64,000 nt of DNA from Candidatus Methylomirabilota bacterium. Lineage in GTDB: Bacteria > Methylomirabilota > Methylomirabilia > Rokubacteriales > CSP1-6. Each line of letters begins with the position of its first letter. Within the stretch, counting starts at the first letter, position 1. This document shows, piece after piece, positions 50,883 to 60,299 of the stretch. A program made the position numbers and the translations under genes. The stretch is taken from NCBI GenBank assembly GCA_035764725.1, contig DASTYT010000047.1, positions 62,001-126,000 of the forward strand, written 5' to 3'. The notes below the pieces were generated by a model. That model had not been told where the DNA came from. It saw nothing but the letters and a program-made list of their open reading frames with translations, and made no database searches.

Positions 50883-51670
50883 CAGGGCGCCTCGGGCGCG
50901 GGGGGCGGATAGAAGCGCGCTTCCCGCCGCTCGTCCCAGGCACGGTTGGCCTCGCGGATCTCCCACGAATCCATGCACTCGGCCTGGGCGCGCAGCACGT
51001 CCTCGATGAAGGCACGCGGGTCTTCGTGGAACGAGGCGTGGAGCAGGCGCTTGGCGTGGCCGGTGGCGGTGCGCGAGGCGTGGAAGGCCTTCTCGACGAT
51101 CCGAGTCAGCTCGGCGTCCAGCTCCTCCGTCGGCACCACCCAGTTCACCAGTCCCATGGCCAGGGCGGCCTCCGGGCTGATGTGATCGTTCAGCAGCGTC
51201 AGCTCCTTGGCGCGGCCCAGGCCGATCAGCCGGGCCAGGCGCAGGATGGAGCCGTCGGGGACGAGGCCGTGCTGGGTGGCGCCGAGCCCGATGATGGCAT
51301 CGCGCGCGGCCAGGCGCACGTCGCACGCCACCGCGAGCTGAAGGCCGCCCCCGATCGAGTAGCCGTGCAGCACGGCGACCGAGAGCTTGGGCATGTCCTC
51401 GAGACAGTTCAGCGCGCGCACCCAGTTCCGGAAGAAGGCCTCGCTCACCTGGCCGGCGGACAGGGCCTTGCGATCCATGCCGGACGAAAACGCGCGCCCG
51501 GCGCCCCGGACCACCGCCACCCACACCGCCGGGTCCGCCGCCGCCCGCTCGGCGGCGTCGGCCAGCGCGACGGTGAGCGGCAGATCGAGGGCGTTGAGCA
51601 CGGCGGGACGATTCAGCGTGATCGTCGCCACGCCGCTCTTCACCTCGTACCGCACCGGGGAATCGGTCAT
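50882..51670 (-). CDS. Crotonase superfamily protein (isomerase-like)
   Basis: A 262-residue enoyl-CoA hydratase/isomerase-fold protein with oxyanion motifs AFSSGMDRKAL and GYSIGGGLQL. The two hydratase glutamates are absent (Q111 and A131), but an aspartate, D139 in GLVPDGS, lies where enoyl-CoA isomerases of the PaaG type carry their catalytic Asp. I therefore favour an isomerase or other non-hydratase reaction. It lies 13 bases after an acyl-CoA dehydrogenase gene in the branched-chain operon. Confidence 0.85.
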   Translation of the reverse strand: MTDSPVRYEVKSGVATITLNRPAVLNALDLPLTVALADAAERAAADPAVWVAVVRGAGRAFSSGMDRKALSAGQVSEAFFRNWVRALNCLEDMPKLSVAVLHGYSIGGGLQLAVACDVRLAARDAIIGLGATQHGLVPDGSILRLARLIGLGRAKELTLLNDHISPEAALAMGLVNWVVPTEELDAELTRIVEKAFHASRTATGHAKRLLHASFHEDPRAFIEDVLRAQAECMDSWEIREANRAWDERREARFYPPPAPEAP

Positions 51671-51683
51671 GGGCAGGCGGCGC

Positions 51684-52829
51684 TCAGCGGAGATCGAGAA
51701 TCGACCGCGCGATGACCATCCGCTGAATCTCGGAGGTGCCTTCGCCGATCTCGGTGAGCTTGGCGTCGCGGAAGATGCGCTCGATGGGGAACTCCGTGAT
51801 GTAGCCCGCGCCGCCGTGGATCTGCAAGGCCTTGGTGGCCGCCTTCATGGCCACCTCGGACGCGAAGACCTTGGCCATGGAGGCCGCCACCTTGGCCGGC
51901 TTGCCCGCGTCCTTCAGCGACGCCGCGCGGAGGGTAAGCAGCCGAGCCGCCTCCACCTCGGTGCCGATCTCGGCGATCATCCCCTGGAGCCCGTTGAATT
52001 CCGCCAGGGTCTGGCCGAACGCGCTCCGCTGCTTCATGTAGCGCAACGCCTGGTCCAGCGCGCCCTGGGCCAGGCCCACCGCCATCGCGGCCATGGCGAT
52101 TCGACCGCCTTCCAGCACCTGCATGGTATTGACGAAGCCCATGCCCTCCTCGCCGAGGAGATTGGCGGCGGGCACGCGGACGTTGTCGAGGATCAGCTCG
52201 GCGGTGTTGGAGGCGTGCAGGCCGAGCTTCCGGTACGGCGCTCCCGAGCTGAAACCGGCCATGCCCTTCTCGAGGATGAAGGCGGAGATGCCCTTCTTGC
52301 CGCGGGCGGGGTCGGTCACCGCCATCACCACCGCGACCTGGGCCACCCCCGCGTTGGTGATGAAGGCCTTGGTGCCGTTGAGCACCCAGTCGCCGCCGTC
52401 GCGGACGGCGCGCGTCTTCATCGCGGCGGCGTCCGAGCCGGAGCCGGGCTCGGTGAGCCCCCACGCGCCCAGCGTCCGGCCGCTGGCGAGCCCGGGGAGA
52501 TACGTCCGCTTCTGCTCCGGCGAGCCGAACAGCGTGATGTGGTTGGTGCAGAGGGAGTTGTGCGCCCACATGGTGATGCCCACGGAGCCGTCCACGCGAT
52601 TGAGCTCCTCCACCGCGATGGCGTAGGAGACGTAGTCCAGGGCGGCGCCGCCGTACTCCTCCGGGACCAGCGCGCCCAGGAGCCCGGTGGCGGCGAGCCG
52701 GGCGAGGATGGCGTGGGGGAACTCGTGCTTCTCGTCGAACTCCCGGATGACGGGCGCGATCTCCGCCTCGGCGAAGTCCCGGGCGAGGGTGCGGACAGCC
52801 TGCTGGTCGTCGGTGAGGGCGAAGTCCAT
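51684..52829 (-). CDS. Acyl-CoA dehydrogenase (short/branched-chain type)
   Basis: A 381-residue FAD enzyme with the standard motifs: WGLTEPGSGSDAAAMKTRA, the FAD strand AFITNAG, and a C-terminal QIHGGAGYITEFPIERIFRDAK followed by IGEGTSEIQ, in which the glutamate is the canonical catalytic base. It oxidises an acyl-CoA at alpha-beta and gives electrons to the ETF of the same operon. Second of two dehydrogenases here; they may split branched and straight substrates. Confidence 0.9.
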   Translation of the reverse strand: MDFALTDDQQAVRTLARDFAEAEIAPVIREFDEKHEFPHAILARLAATGLLGALVPEEYGGAALDYVSYAIAVEELNRVDGSVGITMWAHNSLCTNHITLFGSPEQKRTYLPGLASGRTLGAWGLTEPGSGSDAAAMKTRAVRDGGDWVLNGTKAFITNAGVAQVAVVMAVTDPARGKKGISAFILEKGMAGFSSGAPYRKLGLHASNTAELILDNVRVPAANLLGEEGMGFVNTMQVLEGGRIAMAAMAVGLAQGALDQALRYMKQRSAFGQTLAEFNGLQGMIAEIGTEVEAARLLTLRAASLKDAGKPAKVAASMAKVFASEVAMKAATKALQIHGGAGYITEFPIERIFRDAKLTEIGEGTSEIQRMVIARSILDLR

Positions 52830-52838
52830 CCTGACGCG

Positions 52839-53243
52839 CTAGACGGCGGCGCGGATGTTCTCGCGCACGAAGCGCACGATGTCCTGGGTCGAGGCGCCCG
52901 GGGTGAACAGCTCCTTGACGCCCAAAGCCTTGAGGGACGCGATGTCCTCCGCGGGGATGATCCCGCCGCCAAACACCACGATGTCCTCGGCGCCCTTCTC
53001 GCGCAGCAGCTCGAGCACCCGCGCGAAGAGATAGTTATGGGCGCCCGAGAGCACGCTGAGCCCGATGGCGTCCACGTCCTCCTGGATGGCGGTGGCGACG
53101 ATCTGCTCGGGGGTCTGGTGGAGACCCGTGTAGATGACCTCGAAGCCGCCGTCGCGCAGGGCGCGGGCCACGATCTTGGCGCCGCGGTCGTGCCCGTCGA
53201 GGCCCGGCTTGGCGACGATGACGCGCACTTTTCGCTCGGTCAT
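52839..53243 (-). CDS. icmB: Cobalamin-binding small subunit of acyl-CoA mutase (IcmB-like)
   Basis: A 134-residue B12-binding domain on its own. The DxHxxG motif (D16, H18 in [10 protein letters not shown]) supplies the histidine that coordinates cobalt, S63 lies in the SVLSGAH loop and GGG at 92-94 contacts the nucleotide tail. Size equals the small subunits of two-chain mutases (IcmB, about 136 residues). It complements the large subunit at 54771-56423 but is separated from it by the ilvE and HIT genes. Confidence 0.88.
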   Translation of the reverse strand: MTERKVRVIVAKPGLDGHDRGAKIVARALRDGGFEVIYTGLHQTPEQIVATAIQEDVDAIGLSVLSGAHNYLFARVLELLREKGAEDIVVFGGGIIPAEDIASLKALGVKELFTPGASTQDIVRFVRENIRAAV

Positions 53244-53257
53244 GGGGTGGCCGGTCC

Positions 53258-53668
53258 TTATTTGAGCAGCTCGCGCAGGCGCTCGCCGTTCTTCATGATC
53301 TGGTCGCGATTCCCGGGGACGAGCTTCCAGTCGAAGCCCTTGCCGTCGTGGTTCCAGCGCGGGATGAGGTGGAGGTGGAAGTGCGGCACCGACTGGAAGG
53401 CGGCGGCGCCATTGGCCTGGAGCAGGTTGAGCCCGTCGGGCTTGAGCCCGTGCTGGATGGCCGCCGCCACCTTCTTGGCCGTCGCCATCACCGCCTTGAG
53501 GTCCTCCACGTCGGCCTCGTGAATGGTGGCGGCGTGCGCCTTGATGGCGACCAGGCAGTGGCCGGAGTTCAGGGGGTTGATGTCCATGAACGTGAGCGTG
53601 CGCTCGTCCTCGTGGATCTTGAACGACGGAATCTGCCCGTCCCGGATCTTGCAGAAGACGCAGTCCAT
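53258..53668 (-). CDS. HIT family hydrolase
   Basis: A 136-residue histidine-triad protein: H96, H98 and H100 in [11 protein letters not shown], with a CxxC (C3, C6) zinc knuckle at the N-terminus as in HinT/Hit relatives. It hydrolyses nucleoside phosphoramidates or acyl-AMP. Acyl-AMP leakage from CoA ligases could make it a clean-up enzyme here, but it is also widespread in unrelated places. ATG has GGGGAGGAG upstream. Confidence 0.9.
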   Translation of the reverse strand: MDCVFCKIRDGQIPSFKIHEDERTLTFMDINPLNSGHCLVAIKAHAATIHEADVEDLKAVMATAKKVAAAIQHGLKPDGLNLLQANGAAAFQSVPHFHLHLIPRWNHDGKGFDWKLVPGNRDQIMKNGERLRELLK

Positions 53669-53689
53669 GGCTCCTCCCCTGGCGGCGGC

Positions 53690-54760
53690 CTAGACCTCGA
53701 CCGTCCACCGGTGCGGATCGGGATTCTTGCCGTATTGGATGCCCACGATGGCGTCGTATAGCCGCTGGGTCAAGGGCCCGATGCGCCCGCCGTTGATCGT
53801 CATCTTCTCGCCCCGGTAGGCGAGCTCCCCCACCGGCGAGATCACCGCGGCGGTGCCGGTCCCGTACACCTCTTCGAGGCGCCCGGCTTTGTACGCCTCG
53901 ATCACCTCGTCGATGGAGATCTGGCGTTCGGTGGCCTTGATGCCCCAGTCGCGCAGCAGGGTGAGCACCGAGTCGCGAGTGACGCCGGGCAGGATGGTGC
54001 CGCCCAGCGCCGGCGTGATCACCTCGCCGCCGATCTTCACCATGATGTTCATGGTGCCGACCTCGTCGATGTACTTCCGGTGCACGCCGTCCAGCCACAG
54101 CACCTGGGTGAAGCCCTCGTGCTTGGCCTCCTCGCCCGCCATGAGGCTGGCCGCGTAGTTCGCTCCGGTCTTGGCGCCGCCGAGGCCGCCGTCCACCGCG
54201 CGCACGTATTTCTCTTCCACGCGGATCTTCACCGGCGCCATGCCCTCCGGATAGTAGGCGCCCACCGGCGAGAGGATGACGTAGTAGATATACGACTTGG
54301 CCGGCCGCACCCCGAGGAAGGCCTCGCTGGCCAGGATCACCGGGCGCACGTAGATCGAGGTGCCGATGGTGCTGGGGACCCAGTCGCGGTCCATCCGCAC
54401 CAGCTCGACGATCGAGCGCAGCGCCAGGTCCGGGTCGAGGAGCGGGATGCTCATCCGCTTGGCGGAGTTGTTCATGCGCTCGATGTGCTTCTGGGGCCGG
54501 AACAGGCGCACGGTCCCGTCGACGCCCCGAAACGCCTTGAGGCCGTCGAACACCGCCTGGGCGTAGTGCAGCACCGCCGCCGCGGGGTCGAGGGGCAGCG
54601 GGCCGTAGGGCTCGATCCGCGGATCGTACCAGCCCTTCTCCTCCTGGAAGTCGGCCAGGAACATGTGGTCGGTGAAGATCTGGCCAAAACCGAGCTCACC
54701 GTCCTTGGGCTTCTTCTTGAGCGTCGTCGCCTTGCTGATGCGAATGGGGTCCATCGTCAT
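53690..54760 (-). CDS. ilvE: Branched-chain amino acid aminotransferase (class IV, type II)
   Basis: A 356-residue PLP enzyme of the longer, eukaryote-like BCAT group. PLP lysine is K197 in [11 protein letters not shown], preceded by [13 protein letters not shown] and followed by [21 protein letters not shown], the group signature. It interconverts leucine, isoleucine and valine with their 2-oxo acids. ATG 54760 has AGGAG upstream; ATG 54754 is also possible. Its place beside LIV transport, acyl-CoA dehydrogenases and a mutase argues for a catabolic role. Confidence 0.93.
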   Translation of the reverse strand: MTMDPIRISKATTLKKKPKDGELGFGQIFTDHMFLADFQEEKGWYDPRIEPYGPLPLDPAAAVLHYAQAVFDGLKAFRGVDGTVRLFRPQKHIERMNNSAKRMSIPLLDPDLALRSIVELVRMDRDWVPSTIGTSIYVRPVILASEAFLGVRPAKSYIYYVILSPVGAYYPEGMAPVKIRVEEKYVRAVDGGLGGAKTGANYAASLMAGEEAKHEGFTQVLWLDGVHRKYIDEVGTMNIMVKIGGEVITPALGGTILPGVTRDSVLTLLRDWGIKATERQISIDEVIEAYKAGRLEEVYGTGTAAVISPVGELAYRGEKMTINGGRIGPLTQRLYDAIVGIQYGKNPDPHRWTVEV

Positions 54761-54770
54761 GATGTCTCTC

Positions 54771-56423
54771 CTAGAAGATGATGGGCTCACGATAGAGCCC
54801 GAACACCTGCCGGTACACGTCCGAGATCTCGCCGAGCGAGACGTAGTCCTTCACCGCGTCCACCAGGACCGGCATCACGTTCCCGCCGTTGCGGCACGCC
54901 TCCGCGAGCTGCTTGAGCCGGCGCTCGACCTTGGCGGCGTCACGCGCCGCCTTCAGCCGGCCGACCCGCTCGACCTGCTCGCGCTCGATGGCGTCGTCGA
55001 TCTTGAGGATGGGGAGCGGCCGCTCCTCGGCCATCACGTACTTGTTCACGCCGACCACGGTCTTCTCGCCGCGATCATCCATGAGCTGATAGCGATAGGC
55101 GGCGTCGGCGATCTCGCGCTGCGGGTACCCGTGATCGATGGCGGCCACCATGCCGCCGAGCTCGTCGATGTGACGGATGTACTTCATCGCGCGTGTCTCC
55201 ATCTCGTCGGTGAGCTTCTCGAGGTAGTAGGAGCCACCCAGCGGGTCGACGGTCAGCGGCACCCCCGACTCCTCGGCGATGATCTGCTGGGTCCGCAGCG
55301 CCACCGTCACCGCGTCCTCGGTGGGGAGGGCCAGCACCTCGTCGAAGGAGTTGGTGTGGAGCGACTGGGCGCCGCCCAGCACGGCGGCGAGGGCCTGGAT
55401 GGCCACTCGCGCCACGTTGTTGAGGGGCTGCTGCGCGGTCGCCGACACCCCGGCGGTCTGGGTGTGGGTGCGGAGGCGCATGGACTCCGCCTTCGTCGCC
55501 CCGAAGCGGTTCCGCATGACGGTGGCCCAGATGCGCCGGGCCGCGCGGAGCTTGGCGATCTCCTCGAAGAAGTCGTTGTGGATGTCGAAGAAGAAGGACA
55601 GCCGGGGGGCGAAGTCGTCCACCTCGAGCCCGCGCCGGATCGCCGCGTCCACGTACGCGAAGCCGTCGGCGAGGGTGAAGGCCAGCTCCTGCACTGCGGT
55701 GGAGCCCGCCTCGCGAATGTGGTAGCCGGAGATCGACACAGGGTTGAAGCGCGGCACGTGGCGGGCGCAGAACTCGATGGTGTCCACCACGATGCGCACC
55801 GCGGAGTCCGGCGGCGAGATCCACTCCTTCTGGGCGATGAACTCCTTCAGCATGTCGTTCTGCATGGTCCCGCCGATCCGGTCCCACGACACGCCCTGCT
55901 TCTCGGCGAGAGCGAGGTACATGGCCAGCGCCACCGAGGCCGTGCAGTTGATCGTCATCGACGTGGTGACCCGATCGAGCGGGATGTCGCGGAACAGGAT
56001 CTCGAAGTCGGCAAGCGTCGAGATCGACACGCCTTCCTTGCCCACCTCGCCCCGCGCGCGCGGATGATCGGCGTCGTACCCCATCAGCGCCGGCATGTCG
56101 AACGCGGTACTGAGCCCGGTCTGCCCCTGCTCGAGGAGATACTTGAAGCGGGCGTTGGTGTCCTCGGGGCGGCCGAAGCCGGCGAACATCCGCATCGTCC
56201 AGAGGCGTCCCCGGTACATGGAGGGGTAGGGCCCGCGGGTGAACGGGAACTCGCCCGGATAGCCGAGGCGCTCGTCGTAACGCCAGCCCGCGAGATCCTC
56301 GGGGGTGTAGACCGGCTCCACCGGGATGCCCGACAGCGTCTCGTGGCGCGGCAGCCGCTCGGGCGCCTTCGCGACATACGGCCCGTAGGTTCTCTGGCTC
56401 CAGCGATCCTTGTCCGTGGCCAT
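54771..56423 (-). CDS. icmA: Acyl-CoA mutase large subunit, isobutyryl-CoA mutase type (IcmA-like)
   Basis: A 550-residue B12-dependent mutase barrel without its own cobalamin domain. It resembles two-chain methylmalonyl-CoA mutases, but two substrate residues differ. The position of Tyr89 in methylmalonyl-CoA mutase (RQYAGF) is F80 (RMFAGF), and that of Arg207 (EYIARGTY) is Q198 (EFIAQKEW). F80 and Q198 are the residues, and by chance the numbers, reported for isobutyryl-CoA mutase. The GYHIREAG motif (Y234, H235) is intact. Expected reaction: isobutyryl-CoA to butyryl-CoA. No MeaB-type GTPase is adjacent. Generic annotation would call this methylmalonyl-CoA mutase. Confidence 0.85.
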   Translation of the reverse strand: MATDKDRWSQRTYGPYVAKAPERLPRHETLSGIPVEPVYTPEDLAGWRYDERLGYPGEFPFTRGPYPSMYRGRLWTMRMFAGFGRPEDTNARFKYLLEQGQTGLSTAFDMPALMGYDADHPRARGEVGKEGVSISTLADFEILFRDIPLDRVTTSMTINCTASVALAMYLALAEKQGVSWDRIGGTMQNDMLKEFIAQKEWISPPDSAVRIVVDTIEFCARHVPRFNPVSISGYHIREAGSTAVQELAFTLADGFAYVDAAIRRGLEVDDFAPRLSFFFDIHNDFFEEIAKLRAARRIWATVMRNRFGATKAESMRLRTHTQTAGVSATAQQPLNNVARVAIQALAAVLGGAQSLHTNSFDEVLALPTEDAVTVALRTQQIIAEESGVPLTVDPLGGSYYLEKLTDEMETRAMKYIRHIDELGGMVAAIDHGYPQREIADAAYRYQLMDDRGEKTVVGVNKYVMAEERPLPILKIDDAIEREQVERVGRLKAARDAAKVERRLKQLAEACRNGGNVMPVLVDAVKDYVSLGEISDVYRQVFGLYREPIIF

Positions 56424-56434
56424 GGCCTCTCCCG

Positions 56435-57577
56435 TCACTCGCTGAGCAGGTGCCGCGCGATCACGAGCTTCTGGATCTGCGACGTCCCCTCGTAGATCTG
56501 GGTGATCTTGGCGTCCCGGAAATAGCGCTCGACCTGATACTCCTTGATGAACCCGTAGCCGCCGTGCACCTGCACCGCGTCGGTGGCGATCTTCATGGCC
56601 GACTCCGCGCAGAAGAGCTTGGCCATCGCGGCCTGGGTCGCGAAGGGCTGCCGGGCGTCCTTGAGGGCGGCGGCGCGCTGAATCAGCAGGCGCCCGGCCT
56701 CGATGGACGTCGCCATGTCCGCGAGCATCCACTGGACCATCTGGTGCTGCCCGATGGGCACGCCGAAGCTCTTGCGCTCGCGCGCGTAGGCCACCGACAA
56801 CTCGTACGCGCCCACCGCGATGCCGAGGGCCTGCGCGGCAATGCCGATGCGGCCCCCGTCGATGGCGGTCATGGCGACCTTGAAGCCCTCGCCCTCCGCG
56901 CCGAGGCGCTGGGCGGCCGGCACGCGGCAGCCCTCGAAGAGCAACTCCGCCGTATCGGAGGCGCGGATGCCCAGCTTCGCCTCGGTCTTCACCACGGTGA
57001 ACCCGGGTGTGCCCTTCTCGACGAGGAAGGCGCTGATGCCGTGGCTCTTCTTGCTCCGGTCGGTCTGGGCGAAGACGAGGGCGGCGTCGGCCTCCCGGCC
57101 GTTGGTCACGAAGATCTTCCGCCCGTCGATGACGTACTGATCGCCTTCGCGGCGGGCGACCACGTGCTGATTGGTGGCGTCGGAGCCGGCCTCCGGCTCG
57201 GTCAAGGAGAAGCAACCGAGCTTCTGCCCGGCCGCGTAGGGCGCCAGGAAGTGCTGCCTCTGCTCCGGCGTGCCGAACTTCAGCACCGGCTCGCAGTAGA
57301 GCGAGTTGTTCACCGACATGATCACGGCGTGCGAAGCGCAGACCCGGGCCAGCTCCTCCACGGCCAGCGAGTAGGCCACGGCGTCCCCGCCGCTGCCGCC
57401 GCACTCCTCGGGGATGAAGATGCCCATGAGTCCGAGCTCGCCCATGCGGCGCACGGTCTCCTTCGGGAAGCGCGCCTCGCGGTCGATGGCCTCCGCGATC
57501 GGGCGCACCTCCTTCTCCGCGAAGTCGCGCGCGACGGACCGGATGGCTTGCTGTTCGTCCGTGAGCTCTAGATGCAT
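56435..57577 (-). CDS. Acyl-CoA dehydrogenase (butyryl/short-chain type)
   Basis: A 380-residue FAD enzyme. Motifs: [24 protein letters not shown], and the C-terminal [22 protein letters not shown] followed by IYEGTSQIQ, with the canonical catalytic glutamate in YEGTS as in butyryl-CoA dehydrogenase. It lies 11 bases before the mutase and just after etfA, so butyryl-CoA or isobutyryl-CoA is a reasonable substrate. Electrons go to the adjacent ETF. Confidence 0.9.
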   Translation of the reverse strand: MHLELTDEQQAIRSVARDFAEKEVRPIAEAIDREARFPKETVRRMGELGLMGIFIPEECGGSGGDAVAYSLAVEELARVCASHAVIMSVNNSLYCEPVLKFGTPEQRQHFLAPYAAGQKLGCFSLTEPEAGSDATNQHVVARREGDQYVIDGRKIFVTNGREADAALVFAQTDRSKKSHGISAFLVEKGTPGFTVVKTEAKLGIRASDTAELLFEGCRVPAAQRLGAEGEGFKVAMTAIDGGRIGIAAQALGIAVGAYELSVAYARERKSFGVPIGQHQMVQWMLADMATSIEAGRLLIQRAAALKDARQPFATQAAMAKLFCAESAMKIATDAVQVHGGYGFIKEYQVERYFRDAKITQIYEGTSQIQKLVIARHLLSE

Positions 57578-57594
57578 ATCCTCTTAGTCTCGAG

Positions 57595-58584
57595 TTATTT
57601 CTCCAGGAGCTTCTTGAACTCTTCGGTCAGGAGCGGGGCGACCTCGAAGAGGTCGCCCACGATGCCATAGTCCGCGATCTTGAAGATCGGCGCCTCGGGA
57701 TCCTTGTTGATGGCGCAGATCACCTTGGACGTGCGCATGCCGGCCAGGTGCTGGATGGCGCCGGAGATCCCGAACCCGAGGTAGAGCTTCGGCGAGATGG
57801 TCCGGCCGGTCTGCCCGATCTGGAAGCGATGCGGCCGCCACCCGGCATCCACCGCCGCGCGCGAGGCGCCCACCGCGGCGCCGATCACCTTGGCGAGGTT
57901 CTCGAGGATCACGAAGTTCTCCGGCCCCTTGAGGCCGCGCCCGCCCGAGACCACGATCTCGGCCTCGGTGAGCTCGGGCAGGCCGGTGGCCGACTCCTCG
58001 CGCCGCTCCACGAACTTGAGCGCGGCCTCCGCGGCCGTCACGCTGGGCTTGTCGACCTGCGGCGCGGCGCCGGGCTGCGCGTCTCCCGGGCGGAACACGT
58101 TGGGCCGCAGCGTGGCGAGCCACGGCGTCTTCGCCCACGTCATCTTGGCGAGGAGCTTGCCCGAGTAGACGGGCCGCGTCGCCACGAGGCGATCCCCGTC
58201 CACCGCGAGCGCGGTGGAGTCGGCGGAGAGGCCGGCCCCCAGCCGCGCGGCCAGCCGCGCCATCAGCTCGCGCATGCGCGTGCTCACGGGGGCAAAGAGG
58301 GCCTTCGGCGACTCCTTGCCCGCGAGATCGGCCAGCGCCGCCGCCCACACCTCGCCGCGATACGGGGCGAAGGCCGCCCCCTCGAGCAGGAGCACACGCT
58401 TGGCGCCCCACTCCCCGAGCTGCTTGAGTCCCGCGTCGTTCGCCTTGTCGGTGAGCCATACCGCCTCGGCTTGGCCGCCGGCCTTGGCGGCGAGCCGCCC
58501 CGCCTCGCCCAGCACCTCGGCCATGACCTTCTTCGGGTTGCCCTGCCGATCGTCCTCGACCACGCTCCAGAACGCGCCTGCCAT
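57595..58584 (-). CDS. etfA: Electron transfer flavoprotein alpha subunit
   Basis: A 329-residue ETF alpha chain. The C-terminal FAD domain shows [54 protein letters not shown] and [24 protein letters not shown], all family signatures. It accepts electrons from the acyl-CoA dehydrogenases of the operon and passes them to the quinone pool. ATG 58584 has AAGGAG upstream; an in-frame ATG 58629 lacks family sequence. Partner is etfB, 13 bases upstream. Confidence 0.93.
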   Translation of the reverse strand: MAGAFWSVVEDDRQGNPKKVMAEVLGEAGRLAAKAGGQAEAVWLTDKANDAGLKQLGEWGAKRVLLLEGAAFAPYRGEVWAAALADLAGKESPKALFAPVSTRMRELMARLAARLGAGLSADSTALAVDGDRLVATRPVYSGKLLAKMTWAKTPWLATLRPNVFRPGDAQPGAAPQVDKPSVTAAEAALKFVERREESATGLPELTEAEIVVSGGRGLKGPENFVILENLAKVIGAAVGASRAAVDAGWRPHRFQIGQTGRTISPKLYLGFGISGAIQHLAGMRTSKVICAINKDPEAPIFKIADYGIVGDLFEVAPLLTEEFKKLLEK

Positions 58585-58597
58585 GTCGCGGAGCTCC

Positions 58598-59377
58598 TTA
58601 GATGGCCTTCGCGTCTTCGCGAAGGGCACGAACCAGTTCTTTGGCGGCGTCGGCGGCCTCGCCCTGGATGATCCGGCCGGGCGGCCGCGCGGGCAGCGGC
58701 TCGAGGGTCACCACGGTGAGGGCGGGCGGCTCGACGGCGATGCCGAGATCGGCCGCCTTCACGTCCTTGATCTCCTTCTTCTTGGCGCCCATGATCCCCT
58801 TCAGCGTCGGGTACCGGGGCTCGTTGAGCCCCTTCTGGGCCGACACCACCGCGGGCAGCGGCAGATCGAAGACCTCGAGGCCGCCTTCCACCTGGCGCGC
58901 CACGCGCACGCTGCTGCCGCCCGCGTCCACCGCTTCCTCCATGATCCAGGACGCGCAGGGCCAGCCGAGCAGCTCCGCGGTCTGGGCGGCCACCGCGCCC
59001 ATGTCGTCGTCGATGGCCTGGCGGCCGAAGATGGCCAGGCCCGGCGCTTCCTGCTTGAGCAGCGCGGCGAGCGCGCGGGCCGTGGTCAGCGTGTCGGCGC
59101 CGTTCCAGGCTCCGTCGAGTAGATGAATGGCGCGGTCCGCGCCCATGGCCAGGCACGAGCGCAGCGCTTCCTTGACGCGGTCCGGGCCGAGCGACACCGC
59201 CACGACCTCGCCCTGGCCGCGCTTCTCCTTGATCCGGAGCGCCTCCTCCACCGCGAACTCGTCGTAGGGGGAGACGATCCACGTGATCCCGGTAGTCTCG
59301 ATGGCCTTGGGATCGGCGCTGATCTTCACCTGGGTGGCCGTGTCCGGCACCTGCTTCACCATCACGAGAATCTTCAA
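58598..59377 (-). CDS. etfB: Electron transfer flavoprotein beta subunit
   Basis: A 259-residue ETF beta chain starting MKILVMVKQVPDTATQVKI, with YDEFAVEEALRIKE, the AMP-site region FGRQAIDDDMGAVAAQ, and the dehydrogenase recognition region near NEPRYPTLKGIMGAKKK. The start codon is TTG (59375-59377), overlapping the GntR stop as TTGA, so it is coupled to the regulator. A rare start may limit its level. Confidence 0.93.
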   Translation of the reverse strand: MKILVMVKQVPDTATQVKISADPKAIETTGITWIVSPYDEFAVEEALRIKEKRGQGEVVAVSLGPDRVKEALRSCLAMGADRAIHLLDGAWNGADTLTTARALAALLKQEAPGLAIFGRQAIDDDMGAVAAQTAELLGWPCASWIMEEAVDAGGSSVRVARQVEGGLEVFDLPLPAVVSAQKGLNEPRYPTLKGIMGAKKKEIKDVKAADLGIAVEPPALTVVTLEPLPARPPGRIIQGEAADAAKELVRALREDAKAI

Positions 59378-60132
59378 GACTCGATCTCCTCTGGGCCCTC
59401 GCTGCCGTTGATCTGGTCGTAGTGCAGGTCGCGGGTGATCCGGAACCGATCGCCCGGGATGAACACGCGGTCATAGACGATGGGGGTGCCGTCCGCCGCG
59501 AACGACGTCCGGTCCGACTGAAAAGCCGGCGCGCCGACGCGGCAGCCGAGCTCGCGCGCGGCCCGCGCGGCGAGCGGCACCGCGGAGACGGTCTCCCGCG
59601 CGGCGGTGATCTCGATGCCGAGCTTGAAGGACAACACCTGCCGGAGCGGGGTGACGCGCAGATCGGCCTTTTCAACGTCCTCGCCGAGGGCGGCCGCGAG
59701 GTAGGAGGCCTGGAAGCTCGTGGGCCGCCCCGCCACGAGGCGCAGCCGCTCGAGCGCGAACACGCGCTGGCGGGGCCGCACGCCCAGGGCGCGCGCGACT
59801 TCACGATCGGCCGGCTCGAACTGAGCGCGGAGGAAGCGCGTGGTCACGTCCTCGCCCCGCGCCGAGAGATCCCCCGCAAAGGTGCGGAGGGACAGGATGT
59901 CGTAGTCCACGGAGCGGCTCGCCACGAAGGTCCCCAGCCCGTGGCGCCGCGCGATGAGGCCATCGCGCTCCAGCACCTCGAGGGCCTGGCGCAGCGTCAT
60001 CAGCGTCACGCCGTACTCCTGGGCAAGCCGGCGCTGATTGTCGAGCCGCGCGCCGGGCGCCAGCGCGCCGCCGGCCATGCGCTCGCGGAGACTCTGCGCG
60101 ATCTGGTGGTACCGGGGTACCCGGCTCCTCAC
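59374..60132 (-). CDS. GntR/HutC-family transcriptional regulator with UTRA domain
   Basis: A 252-residue regulator. The winged HTH is at about residues 5-70 (QEYGVTLMTLRQALEVLERDGLIARRHGLGTFVA), followed by a UTRA ligand-binding domain (about 90-240). Members usually bind a small metabolite and release DNA. It heads the branched-chain catabolic operon and is coupled to etfB, so it probably controls it; ligand is likely an amino acid derivative or acyl-CoA. A palindrome 26 bases before its start may be its operator. Confidence 0.88.
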   Translation of the reverse strand: MRSRVPRYHQIAQSLRERMAGGALAPGARLDNQRRLAQEYGVTLMTLRQALEVLERDGLIARRHGLGTFVASRSVDYDILSLRTFAGDLSARGEDVTTRFLRAQFEPADREVARALGVRPRQRVFALERLRLVAGRPTSFQASYLAAALGEDVEKADLRVTPLRQVLSFKLGIEITAARETVSAVPLAARAARELGCRVGAPAFQSDRTSFAADGTPIVYDRVFIPGDRFRITRDLHYDQINGSEGPEEIES

Positions 60133-60157
60133 GCGACTGACCTCCTCGCCTCTCGGT

Positions 60158-60167
60158 GTTCTAGAAC
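60158..60167. promoter_or_regulatory. Candidate operator palindrome
   Basis: The perfect 10-bp palindrome GTTCTAGAAC lies between the predicted promoter and the GntR start codon. GntR-type regulators bind short palindromes near their own promoters, so autoregulation is plausible; a single site in one place is thin evidence. Confidence 0.35.
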
Positions 60168-60249
60168 TGCGTTGGCCCCGTGACGCCCTTGCCGTGCGCT
60201 CGATCGGAATTCGAAGCGAAAGGACGGGCAGTTGCGGCGACCAGACCCC

Positions 60250-60279
60250 ATATTACTGTCGCGACGGGGGGTGGGTCAA
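60250..60279 (-). promoter_or_regulatory. Sigma-70 type promoter of the GntR-led catabolic operon
   Basis: On the minus strand TTGACC (60279-60274) and TAATAT (60255-60250) are 18 bases apart. The -35 has five of six consensus bases and the -10 four of six. The transcript would start near 60243, giving a leader of about 110 bases containing the GTTCTAGAAC palindrome. It stands out from the GC-rich surroundings. Confidence 0.6.
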
Positions 60280-60299
60280 TAGAAGGGCCGGGCGGCCCG

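Noticed and set aside
54771..56423. Straight methylmalonyl-CoA mutase assignment
   Set aside because: Loss of the carboxylate-binding arginine and the Tyr to Phe change argue against methylmalonyl-CoA as the substrate.
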